Shown in pieces: positions 1-5,205 of a stretch of DNA of 5,384 nt (its first letter is position 1; every line of letters begins with the position of its first letter). The notes beneath the pieces are model-generated. The model searched no databases. It was not told where the DNA came from and was given only the letters and a program-made list of their open reading frames with translations. This DNA is from Dehalococcoidia bacterium (GTDB lineage Bacteria; Chloroflexota; Dehalococcoidia; Dehalococcoidales; Fen-1064), in contig JAUYDN010000098.1 of NCBI GenBank assembly GCA_030691775.1, positions 1 to 5,384 of the forward strand. Direction: 5' to 3'. The position numbers and the translations under genes were made by a program.

Positions 1-627
1 TTTTTCCCGTAAGTCCACCGGCTTGTACCTGCCTGCCTTAAGCTCCTGGATAAGTTCTTCCAGGTTCCGCACGTTCCGTTCGAAGTGCGTGGCGCAGGTC
101 GGGGTGTCTTTCAGCTCGTGGGCGTCACTACCGCCGATACCCTGCCATCCCAGTTTCTTTCCCAGCGCGGCGGAAAACTGGTTCTGCCGCTCTTTGCCCC
201 GCCCGTTAAGAGTTTCGATTGTGTCCAGGTACTTAAAGATACCTTTCTGGCAGAGTTTCTCCACCGTCTCATCTATATTATCCTGACTATAGAAGTTGCG
301 CCGGAACGGGTGCGCCAGAATCATAAACCCGCCTTTTTCATCCACCATCTGCCGCAAAAAAGAGAGCCGGTGCATACCGAACTTGAACTTATCGATACCG
401 AAGGCGATGACATGCCCGTCTTCCGTGTTGGTCTCCACGCCCGGAATCACCACGAAATCCGACTCACGCGCCAGTTGCGCCACCGCTTCGTGGCTCCAGT
501 ACCAGTCGTGCTCGGTGAGACAGATGCCATCCAGCCCTGACTTTTTGGCTTGCAATATCAACTCGGTGGGAGAGAGAAAGCTGTCATCGGAGTTGGGCGT
601 GGTGTGGGTATGGAGGTCGATGAGCAT
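1..627 (-). CDS. PHP-domain metal-dependent phosphoesterase, 3' end cut by window edge
   Basis: The reading frame is open from an ATG at 627 to the left edge (209 codons, no stop), so only the last few residues are probably missing; stand-alone PHP proteins are commonly a little over 200 residues. It begins MLIDLHTHTTPNSDDS, the classic PHP motif I (H6, H8). It continues with LTEHD (E39, H40, D41), PGVETNTEDGH (E65, H72), LAHPFR (H106) and GGSDAHE (D168, H170). These are the expected ligands of the PHP multinuclear metal site, so it should hydrolyse a phosphoester in the cytoplasm. The family includes histidinol phosphatase-like, nucleic-acid-degrading and cyclic-nucleotide-type enzymes, and the substrate cannot be read from the sequence. 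The ATG shares one base with the proS stop (TAATG), and a GAGGG sits 4 nt upstream inside proS, so it is the downstream gene of a proS operon and is likely translationally coupled. Confidence 0.9.
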   Translation of the reverse strand, partial: MLIDLHTHTTPNSDDSFLSPTELILQAKKSGLDGICLTEHDWYWSHEAVAQLARESDFVVIPGVETNTEDGHVIAFGIDKFKFGMHRLSFLRQMVDEKGGFMILAHPFRRNFYSQDNIDETVEKLCQKGIFKYLDTIETLNGRGKERQNQFSAALGKKLGWQGIGGSDAHELKDTPTCATHFERNVRNLEELIQELKAGRYKPVDLREK

Positions 628-2336
628 TACGCCCTCATTTTGCCCGCGAGCATCTGCTTTAGAACAGTAACGAGGTCCTCCAACGGCAGGAGTTGTGCTT
701 CTTTTTCTGCGCGCCACTTGACCTCGGCACTCTCTTTTTCAAGAGTGCGGGCGCTGACGGTCACACGCAGTGGGATACCGAGCAAATCGGCGTCATTGAA
801 CTTCACGCCCGGGGACTCTTTGCGGTCGTCGAAGAGCACCTCGATACCTGCGGTTTGCAGGTCGGCGTAGAGCTTTTCCGCCGTCTCGTCCACCTTCGTG
901 CCCTCACGGTAGAGTGCGCACAGGTAAACGTGGTAGGGAGCGATAGGCACGGGCCAGATAATGCCTTTGTCATCATGGTGCTGTTCGATGGCGGCGGCAA
1001 GTAGCCTGCTTAAACCGATGCCATAACAACCCATCACAATTATCCTGGAAACGCCATTTTCGTCCGTATAATATGCGCCGAGCTTTTCACTGTACAGGGT
1101 ACCCAATTTGAATATATGCCCGACTTCGATGCCGCGCACCGCCGTGAAAGGCGTACTACAGTGCGGGCAGGTATCACCGGCACGGGCGAGCGCTATATCC
1201 GTGACAACATCTGCCTTGAAATCCCGCGGGTAATTAACGTTCTTCACATGGGTATCGGGTTTATTTCCCCCGGCAATAAAATTAGTACCGGCCTCCACGG
1301 AATCATCGGCGATAACCTTGACATTCTTAATGCCTATGGGCGAGGCTGAACCGGGGACGATACCCTTTTCGAGCACCTCCGCTTCGGTTGCCATGCGCAG
1401 GTCGTTAGCTTTCAGGGTATTTTTAAGTTTGATTTCGTTCACCGGCAGGTCGCCCCGGATGACCACGAAGATGAAATTACCATCGGCAACGTAAAAGACT
1501 GCTTTCAGGGTCTGACCGGCAGGGACATTCAAAAAACCAGCTACCTGCTCAATGGACTGCATTCCGGGTGTGGAGACCTCTTCCAGGGGGAGAGGTCGAC
1601 CGTTATCAGCGCCGCCTTTATTGAAACGGGCTTTTTCCGCGTTGGCGGCGTAACCGCATTTACGGCAGATGATGATAGTATCTTCGCCGCTGTCTGTCAA
1701 CAGCATAAACTCCAGTGAGTCTTTGCCGCCGATGGCGCCGCTATCCGCTTCCACGATGGTCGCCTCCGTTCCGCACCGCGCCAGGATGGCTTTATAAGCG
1801 GAGAGCATTTTCTGATAGCTGGTATCCAGGCCCGCCTGGTCTCTATCGAAGCTGTAGGCATCCATCATGGCGAACTCTCGCCCGCGGATGAGACCGGCAC
1901 GAGGCCGCGGCTCGTCACGAAACTTGGTCTGAATCTGGTAGATATTCACCGGCAGGTCACGGTAACTGCGGATGTTATGGATGACGATATCGGTGACCAC
2001 CTCTTCGTGTGTGGGACCCAGCACCAGGGTATGGTCACGGCGGTCTACGAGCTTAAAAAGCGTCTTACCCAGTGCCTGGTCACGTCCTGATTTCTGCCAC
2101 AGCTCGATTGGCTGGAGCACCGGCATGCTGACTTCCTGGCCCCCAGCCCTGTCTATCTCTTCCCGGATAATTTGCTCGATTTTCCGCAGACTGCGCCAGG
2201 CGAGTGGCTGGTACGTGTAAACACCGGTGGCAACCTGGCTAATCATACCGCCGCGCAGGAGAAGCCGGTGGCTGATGGTATCCGCTTCCGCAGGGATTTC
2301 CCGCTGGGTTTTGGCAAAGAGTTTTGAAAGACGCAT
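627..2336 (-). CDS. proS: Prolyl-tRNA synthetase, bacterial type with editing insertion
   Basis: This class II aminoacyl-tRNA synthetase charges tRNA-Pro with proline in the cytoplasm. The protein has 569 residues, normal for the long bacterial form. It starts MRLSKLFAKT, a typical ProRS N-terminus. Visible elements in order are: the GPTHEE loop (107-112); motif 2, FRDEPRPRAGLIRGREF (139-155); a CxxC pair (C224, C227); the YbaK-like INS editing domain (about 230-385) with the conserved lysine in GQTLKAVF (K278) and a GxxxP loop (GSASP, 329-333); a second CxxC (C390, C393); RGIEVGHIFKLG (401-412); motif 3, GCYGIGLSRLL (436-446); and a C-terminal anticodon-binding domain (about 465-569). The INS domain normally clears mischarged Ala-tRNA-Pro, and its key residues are present, so editing is expected. 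The Shine-Dalgarno is modest (AGGGA about 11 nt upstream). It is followed by a PHP gene overlapping by one base. Confidence 0.98.
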   Translation of the reverse strand: MRLSKLFAKTQREIPAEADTISHRLLLRGGMISQVATGVYTYQPLAWRSLRKIEQIIREEIDRAGGQEVSMPVLQPIELWQKSGRDQALGKTLFKLVDRRDHTLVLGPTHEEVVTDIVIHNIRSYRDLPVNIYQIQTKFRDEPRPRAGLIRGREFAMMDAYSFDRDQAGLDTSYQKMLSAYKAILARCGTEATIVEADSGAIGGKDSLEFMLLTDSGEDTIIICRKCGYAANAEKARFNKGGADNGRPLPLEEVSTPGMQSIEQVAGFLNVPAGQTLKAVFYVADGNFIFVVIRGDLPVNEIKLKNTLKANDLRMATEAEVLEKGIVPGSASPIGIKNVKVIADDSVEAGTNFIAGGNKPDTHVKNVNYPRDFKADVVTDIALARAGDTCPHCSTPFTAVRGIEVGHIFKLGTLYSEKLGAYYTDENGVSRIIVMGCYGIGLSRLLAAAIEQHHDDKGIIWPVPIAPYHVYLCALYREGTKVDETAEKLYADLQTAGIEVLFDDRKESPGVKFNDADLLGIPLRVTVSARTLEKESAEVKWRAEKEAQLLPLEDLVTVLKQMLAGKMRA

Positions 2337-2377
2337 AAATGTTTATTTCCCTGACGTATTCTAACTCACTATTAAAT

Positions 2378-2408
2378 CATATCTCGCAGAAGATATGCCA
2401 CTTGTGGC
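2378..2408. repeat. Two abutting inverted repeats upstream of proS
   Basis: CATATCT (2378-2384) and AGATATG (2391-2397) form a perfect 7-bp inverted repeat with a 6-nt spacer. It is joined directly to GCCAC-TT-GTGGC (2397-2408), a 5-bp inverted repeat with a 2-nt centre. They lie 42-72 bp upstream of the proS start, where a promoter or 5' leader would be. They could be protein-binding sites or leader hairpins; a 2-nt loop is too tight for an RNA hairpin, so at least the second fits DNA binding better. The function is inferred only. Confidence 0.45.
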
Positions 2409-2553
2409 GATAAGTACCAGGTTTCAATAATCAAATAACAAACAAATCACAATTCTTAAACTCAAAAACAAAAGCGGGTTTCATTGATTGTTGGCTAACG
2501 ATTATTGATTATTAACATCCCGATATTGTACATTGTCCTCTGGTAGTCTTTGC

Positions 2554-2564
2554 GGAGGAAAGGG
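2554..2564 (+). promoter_or_regulatory. Shine-Dalgarno that decides the start of the acyl-CoA synthetase gene
   Basis: A purine run GGAGGAAAGGG lies just upstream of the ATG at 2571 (6 nt from the AGGG, 12 nt from the GGAGG). The frame is also open from a TTG at 2550, but that start would place this ribosome-binding sequence inside the coding region and leave the TTG without one. The ATG at 2571 is therefore preferred, giving MKVDFAKLDRAFNP, which places the CoA-binding domain at the usual distance from the N-terminus. Confidence 0.8.
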
Positions 2565-2570
2565 AACGAG

Positions 2571-4073
2571 ATGAAAGTAGACTTTGCCAAACTGGATAGG
2601 GCTTTCAACCCGCGTTGCGTGGCGGTGGTGGGCGATAGCAAAATGACCAATTTCGAATGGCTCCGCGGCCAGAGTGTTTTCAAGGGAAATCTGTACTCCG
2701 TCCATATGAATCCCCAGACCATAGAGGAAATAACCGCGCTGGGTTTCAAGAACTATACGAGCCTCCTGGATATCCCGGAGCCAATCGACCTCGTAATCGT
2801 TGCGGTATCGCGGACGGCTGTTTTGAGCGTCATCGAGGACTGCATACGGCGGGATGTTGCCGCCGCGCATGTCTTTGCCGCCGGCTTTTCCGAGACAGGT
2901 ACGGAGGAAGGAAGGCAGTTGGAACGGGCGCTCGTTGAACGAGCACGACAGGCTAATTTTCACATCATCGGTCCCAACTGTATGGGACTGTTCAATCCTG
3001 CCGCCGGCATCAAACAGAGCGAGGACCAGTACACAGGCGCGCAGGGAGCGGTCGGTTTCATTTCCCAGAGCGGCACCTTTGCCATCACATTCAGCCTCGA
3101 AGCGCACCTGCTGGGTATCGATATCAATAAATCGGTGAGCTTCGGCAATGGAGTAGTGCTGGAAAGTACGGACTTCCTGGAATACTTCGGGCAGGACCCG
3201 GGTATCAGAGTCATCGGGATATACCTGGAGGGGGTGAAGGATGGCACACGCTTCTTCAAGGTCCTTAAAGACGTTGCCAACCGTAAGCCGGTAGTTATCC
3301 TGAAGGGTGGTCAATCGGAGGAAGGCGCCCGCGCGATTGCTTCACATACCGGGTCGATGGCAGTGCCGAACGCTGTCTGGGATGCGGTGATAAAGCAGTG
3401 CGGCGCGGTTAAAGTGAAATCGACGGACGAGCTGGTTGATACCATAAAGGGACTGTTGTTTCTACCGCCGGTGAAAGGTAACCGGGTGGTAATTGCGGGC
3501 GGCTCCGGCGGACATTCTGTGGTGGCGGCAGATATCTTCGCCCGGGAGGGTCTGAGCGTGCCGCCGCTGACACAGGCTTCTTATGATGAGTTAGCGACTT
3601 TTTTTAACCCGGTAGGCGGCAGTTACCGCAATCCAATCGACTCCGCCGGTCCGGTGCGGCGCGACATGAAGCGCATTTTAGAGGTGGTGGGCAGGGACGC
3701 CAATATCGATAACATCGTGTTTTTAAGCTCCACCAAGCCGGGGAGACATATCACGCCGGAACAAATCCAGAATTCCGCTGAGATGATAGACAATGTCCGG
3801 AAAGCCGTCTCCAAACCGGTTATCGCTATCGCCTTCCTCTACACACCGAACGCGGCAACCGAGGCACGGCAAATTATTCTTAAAATGCAGGAGCGTGGCA
3901 TCCCTGCCTTCCCCTCCTACGAACGCGGCGCACGAGCGCTGAGGAATGTGCTGGAATATTACACGAGAAAAACACTAAACCCTGTCCCCGCGAAGCTTGT
4001 CCCGTACCGCGATACGGGAGCAAAAAAAGAACCCCGCAAGTATGCCTCACGGGGTCCTGCTGAAAAAGAGTGA
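2571..4073 (+). CDS. CoA-binding protein, ADP-forming acyl-CoA synthetase alpha-subunit type
   Basis: The 500-residue protein matches the alpha half of ADP-forming acetyl/acyl-CoA synthetases, which interconvert acyl-CoA + ADP + Pi and acid + CoA + ATP. Visible parts: an N-terminal Rossmann CoA-binding domain (about 8-138) with FNPRCVAVVGDS, FAAGFSETG (102-110) and GPNCMG (134-139); a succinyl-CoA-ligase-like domain (about 158-295) with GFISQSGTF (162-170) and the ASHTGSMA motif, whose H259 matches the phosphohistidine carrier of the family; and a third flavodoxin-like domain (about 303-465) with VVIAGGSGGHS. The ATP-grasp (beta) domain found fused in many relatives is absent, and no beta gene follows, so a partner must lie elsewhere or the function has shifted. 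The last residues (about 474-496, Lys/Arg/Pro-rich) are encoded by a dispersed repeat and look like an acquired tail. The acyl substrate cannot be told. Confidence 0.88.
   Translation: MKVDFAKLDRAFNPRCVAVVGDSKMTNFEWLRGQSVFKGNLYSVHMNPQTIEEITALGFKNYTSLLDIPEPIDLVIVAVSRTAVLSVIEDCIRRDVAAAHVFAAGFSETGTEEGRQLERALVERARQANFHIIGPNCMGLFNPAAGIKQSEDQYTGAQGAVGFISQSGTFAITFSLEAHLLGIDINKSVSFGNGVVLESTDFLEYFGQDPGIRVIGIYLEGVKDGTRFFKVLKDVANRKPVVILKGGQSEEGARAIASHTGSMAVPNAVWDAVIKQCGAVKVKSTDELVDTIKGLLFLPPVKGNRVVIAGGSGGHSVVAADIFAREGLSVPPLTQASYDELATFFNPVGGSYRNPIDSAGPVRRDMKRILEVVGRDANIDNIVFLSSTKPGRHITPEQIQNSAEMIDNVRKAVSKPVIAIAFLYTPNAATEARQIILKMQERGIPAFPSYERGARALRNVLEYYTRKTLNPVPAKLVPYRDTGAKKEPRKYASRGPAEKE
3992..4058 (+). 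repeat. Double-hairpin repeat, copy 1 (inside the 3' end of the CoA-synthetase gene)
   Basis: This is a composite of two hairpins separated by seven A. Hairpin A has arms TCCCGTA (4000-4006) and TACGGGA (4013-4019). Hairpin B has arms ACCCCG (4031-4036) and CGGGGT (4050-4055). The first 48 or so bases match copy 2 at 5206-5275 almost exactly, differing only at the hairpin A loop (CCGC against CTT) and one A/G in an arm of hairpin B, while the loop of hairpin B has diverged. Conserved arms with variable loops point to a structured element. It is read in frame by the host gene, whose stop follows at 4071. No target-site duplication is obvious. Confidence 0.8.
4022..4058 (-). terminator. Possible leftward intrinsic terminator within repeat copy 1
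   Basis: Read leftward, a GC-rich hairpin (arms 4058-4050 and 4036-4029, about 8 bp including one G-U wobble) is followed by TTTTTTT (4028-4022), the form of a Rho-independent terminator. It lies beyond the leftward mazEF operon and antisense to the end of the CoA-synthetase gene, so it could stop mazEF read-through. It is weaker than the equivalent in copy 2 because one arm has mutated and the loop is longer. Confidence 0.5.
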
Positions 4074-4086
4074 ACGCTGAACGTTA

Positions 4087-4095
4087 TGCTATAAT
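4087..4095 (+). promoter_or_regulatory. Extended -10 promoter of the HicB-like gene
   Basis: TGCTATAAT is a perfect extended -10 element (TG at 4087-4088, TATAAT at 4090-4095). No good -35 lies upstream, which an extended -10 can tolerate. Tandem heptamers TGAACGC/TGAACGT (4071-4084) sit in the -35 zone and begin at the stop codon of the preceding gene. Transcription should start near 4102, leaving a leader of about 27 nt that contains the 8-bp palindrome AACCGGTT (4104-4111), a possible operator. Confidence 0.65.
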
Positions 4096-4114
4096 CAAGG
4101 CACAACCGGTTTCC

Positions 4115-4120
4115 GGGAGG
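4115..4120 (+). promoter_or_regulatory. Ribosome-binding site that decides the HicB-like start
   Basis: GGGAGG is spaced 8 nt from the ATG at 4129. The alternative GTG at 4120 overlaps the last G of this site and so cannot be served by it. The ATG start giving MTTRTKK is therefore chosen. Confidence 0.75.
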
Positions 4121-4128
4121 TGGATGAA

Positions 4129-4389
4129 ATGACAACCCGCACTAAGAAAGTGACGGCATTAAAGTTCTGGGTAAGAATCGTGGTTGAAAAAGATGAGTCA
4201 GGTTATCATGCATTTGCCCCGTCACTCAATGGTCTTCATATAGGAGGAGATACTCCAGAAGAAGCTCTTAACAACGCTAAAGAAGCTGCGGAGCTTTATT
4301 TGAAATCGATGCTCAAACATGGTGACGCTATTCCTATCGACGTTTTGGAACCACGTGTTGAGGTGAACGTAGTAGATTACATCTTGTAG
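4129..4389 (+). CDS. Orphan HicB-like antitoxin (UPF0150 family)
   Basis: The 86-residue protein has the HicB/UPF0150 pattern: a first strand KFWVRIVVEKDESGYHAFAPSL (12-33, with the G-Y-x-A-x-x-P-x-L core), a LHIGGDTPEEAL turn (36-47), then an amphipathic helix NNAKEAAELYLKSMLKHG (48-65) followed by DAIPID. This is the partial RNase H-like fold that in HicAB modules neutralises the HicA mRNA interferase. There is no room for a C-terminal DNA-binding domain, so it would not repress its own promoter alone. No HicA (short dsRBD-like protein with GSHH) is encoded upstream or in the 85 bp downstream, so the antitoxin is solitary. It has its own promoter and is convergent with mazEF. It may be a relic of a HicAB module, an anti-addiction protein, or a partner of a distant HicA. 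Confidence 0.8.
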   Translation: MTTRTKKVTALKFWVRIVVEKDESGYHAFAPSLNGLHIGGDTPEEALNNAKEAAELYLKSMLKHGDAIPIDVLEPRVEVNVVDYIL

Positions 4390-4450
4390 GGTGGGTTAGT
4401 CCGGTTTCGAGGGGTGTCGGCTTTCAGATTTCGAGAGGACGTAACCCACC
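4390..4450. repeat. Long-armed stem-loop between the HicB-like gene and mazF
   Basis: GGTGGGTTA-GTCC (4390-4402) pairs with GGAC-g-TAACCCACC (4437-4450), a 13-bp stem with one bulged G, starting one base after the HicB-like stop codon. The loop holds a short direct repeat, TTTCGAG (4405-4411 and 4429-4435). No T-run follows on either strand, so it is not a standard terminator, although it lies where two convergent transcripts end. Sequences of the form GTAGGGTGGGTTA...TAACCCACC are familiar to me as REP-like palindromes scattered in several bacterial groups; that comparison is from memory. Confidence 0.65.
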
Positions 4451-4474
4451 ACAAATCGTCTTATGCAAACATGT

Positions 4475-4837
4475 TTATGCTCTGCGTAGTATATCAGATA
4501 GCAAAGTACCCAGCTTCTGCAGTACTTCTGTCATCGTTTCGGGTGGTAGCTTAAATATTAATTCTGCTTTTCGGGCACGCCAATCCAGACTTTTTACCTG
4601 GTCGGATAAAATAGCTCCCGATACTGGCAGCCCTTCGGGTAAGAGCACTTCAAACGGGTAGCCTTTAATCTGGCTGGTAACAGGGCACAAAATAGCTAGT
4701 CCTGTCTTGCCGTTATAGCTTTCAGGTGAGAGTACCAGAGCTGGCCGACGCCCGGCTTGTTCATGTCCTGCTTGCGGGTTAAGAGTAATCCACACCACAT
4801 TTCCGCGTTGTGGTACATAAGCCCGGGACTTTACCAT
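4475..4837 (-). CDS. mazF: MazF/PemK-family mRNA interferase toxin
   Basis: The 120-residue protein, a usual MazF length, is expected to cut mRNA at short specific sequences when its antitoxin is degraded, halting translation. The N-terminal part reads QRGNVVWITLNP (10-21), then GHEQAGRRPALVLS (24-37), the most typical MazF block. PVTSQIKGYPFEV (52-64) and GAILSDQVKSLDWRARKAE (74-92) follow. R31 (before the proline) and T54 (in VTS) align with the catalytic Arg and Thr/Ser known from Bacillus MazF, so the toxin looks active. The ATG lies inside the end of mazE (7-base overlap, ATGGTAA), with GGGGA 8 nt upstream, and this order and overlap are classic for co-translated toxin-antitoxin pairs. 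The cleavage sequence cannot be predicted. No T-run terminator directly follows the gene. Confidence 0.95.
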   Translation of the reverse strand: MVKSRAYVPQRGNVVWITLNPQAGHEQAGRRPALVLSPESYNGKTGLAILCPVTSQIKGYPFEVLLPEGLPVSGAILSDQVKSLDWRARKAELIFKLPPETMTEVLQKLGTLLSDILRRA

Positions 4838-5073
4838 GTTTCATTCCCCGTAGCTTTGCCACTGTCAAACTCCTTATGCAGATTGTCTTCGGTTATCTTT
4901 GCTAGAAGTTGGTTGAGTGTCGGCACTGGTTTAACCACTGGCTTGATGACCAGAAGTCCATCTACCAGCGAGACTTCAACCGTTGATTCTCTCTCAAGAC
5001 CCACTTCGTCAGCAAATGATTTTGGGATACGCAGAGCCAGGCTATTGCCCCATTTCTGGACACGTGTTTTCAC
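4831..5073 (-). CDS. mazE: MazE antitoxin, AbrB/SpoVT-type DNA-binding protein
   Basis: The 80-residue protein starts MKTRVQKWGNSLALRIPKSF. The WGNSLALRIPKSF block and VEVSLVDGLLVIKP (32-45) form the swapped-hairpin AbrB fold that binds DNA as a dimer. The C-terminal half (about 50-80, PTLNQLLAKI, then acidic residues, ending GNETW) is the flexible part that covers the MazF active site. It should neutralise MazF and, alone or as a complex, repress its own promoter. The start codon is GTG at 5073, chosen because a strong Shine-Dalgarno (GAGGAG, 5086 to 5081) lies 7 nt upstream; an overlapping ATG at 5075 is followed at once by TGA. It is the first gene of the leftward pair, overlapping mazF by 7 bases. 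Confidence 0.95.
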   Translation of the reverse strand: MKTRVQKWGNSLALRIPKSFADEVGLERESTVEVSLVDGLLVIKPVVKPVPTLNQLLAKITEDNLHKEFDSGKATGNETW

Positions 5074-5080
5074 ATCGCAT

Positions 5081-5086
5081 CTCCTC
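5081..5086 (-). promoter_or_regulatory. Ribosome-binding site selecting the GTG start of mazE
   Basis: Read leftward, GAGGAG stands 7 nt before the GTG at 5073. Nearby ATG triplets are out of frame (5080) or followed immediately by a stop (5075), so this site supports the non-ATG start. Strong ribosome binding at mazE fits the need for antitoxin excess over toxin. Confidence 0.75.
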
Positions 5087-5091
5087 GTAGT

Positions 5092-5110
5092 GTATCTACA
5101 TTGAAGATAC
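5092..5110. promoter_or_regulatory. Palindromic operator over the mazEF -10 region
   Basis: GTATCT (5092-5097) and AGATAC (5105-5110) form a perfect 6-bp inverted repeat with a 7-nt spacer. The right arm coincides with the -10 hexamer and the left arm covers the likely start point. AbrB-type antitoxins such as MazE bind symmetric sites over their own promoters, so this is the expected place for autorepression by MazE or the MazEF complex. The site itself is seen; the binding is inferred. Confidence 0.65.
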
Positions 5111-5132
5111 TGCTTTCACCGGGATTTGTCAA
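5104..5132 (-). promoter_or_regulatory. Sigma-70-type promoter of mazEF
   Basis: Read leftward, a perfect -35 TTGACA (5132 to 5127), a 17-nt spacer and a -10 TATCTT (5109 to 5104) give a near-consensus promoter. The predicted start is near 5097, leaving a short leader of about 24 nt before the GTG of mazE. A small palindrome, AGTC-TGT-GACT (5132-5142), abuts the -35 on its upstream side. Confidence 0.85.
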
Positions 5133-5205
5133 GTCTGTGACTCAAAGACCTGGTAACGCATCTTGAAAACCGGTTAATCCGATTTTCCTGCTGATAGCTA
5201 TGGCT

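Larger units (their letters stand above)
2337..2570. other. Divergent intergenic region between proS and the acyl-CoA synthetase gene
   Basis: This 234-bp A/T-rich spacer must hold the promoters of both flanking genes, which point away from each other. No promoter is convincing. A possible leftward -10 for proS is TAGAAT (2363 to 2358 on the minus strand) without a good -35. A possible rightward pair is TTGATT (2505-2510) and TACATT (2529-2534) with an 18-nt spacer. The stretch 2425-2480 is very A-rich on the plus strand (T-rich in the proS direction). No ORF, T-box specifier or terminator-type hairpin was found, so proS does not appear to be T-box controlled. Two adjacent inverted repeats in this spacer are listed separately. 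Confidence 0.5.

Noticed and set aside
85..540. A 151-codon rightward ORF opposite the PHP gene
   Set aside because: The opposite strand encodes all PHP metal-binding motifs in order. The rightward translation has no family features.
2337..2570. T-box or other riboswitch ahead of proS
   Set aside because: No specifier loop, no AGGGUGGNACCGCG-like T-box core and no terminator hairpin with a T-run were found in the 234-bp spacer.
2550..2570. TTG at 2550 as the start of the CoA-synthetase gene
   Set aside because: It would translate the GGAGGAAAGGG ribosome-binding sequence and lacks an upstream site of its own. The ATG at 2571 is well placed.
2502..3314. A 270-codon leftward ORF antisense to the CoA-synthetase gene
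   Set aside because: It has no recognisable motif and no ribosome-binding site, and it lies opposite a gene with clear family motifs. Long antisense frames are common opposite GC-biased codons.
4390..4474. A hidden HicA gene after the HicB-like gene
   Set aside because: Only 85 bp are available, mostly filled by the stem-loop. HicA proteins need about 60 codons, and no such frame exists there.
4757..5104. A 115-codon rightward ORF opposite mazE and mazF
   Set aside because: It spans two genes with strong MazE and MazF motifs on the other strand and has no motif of its own.
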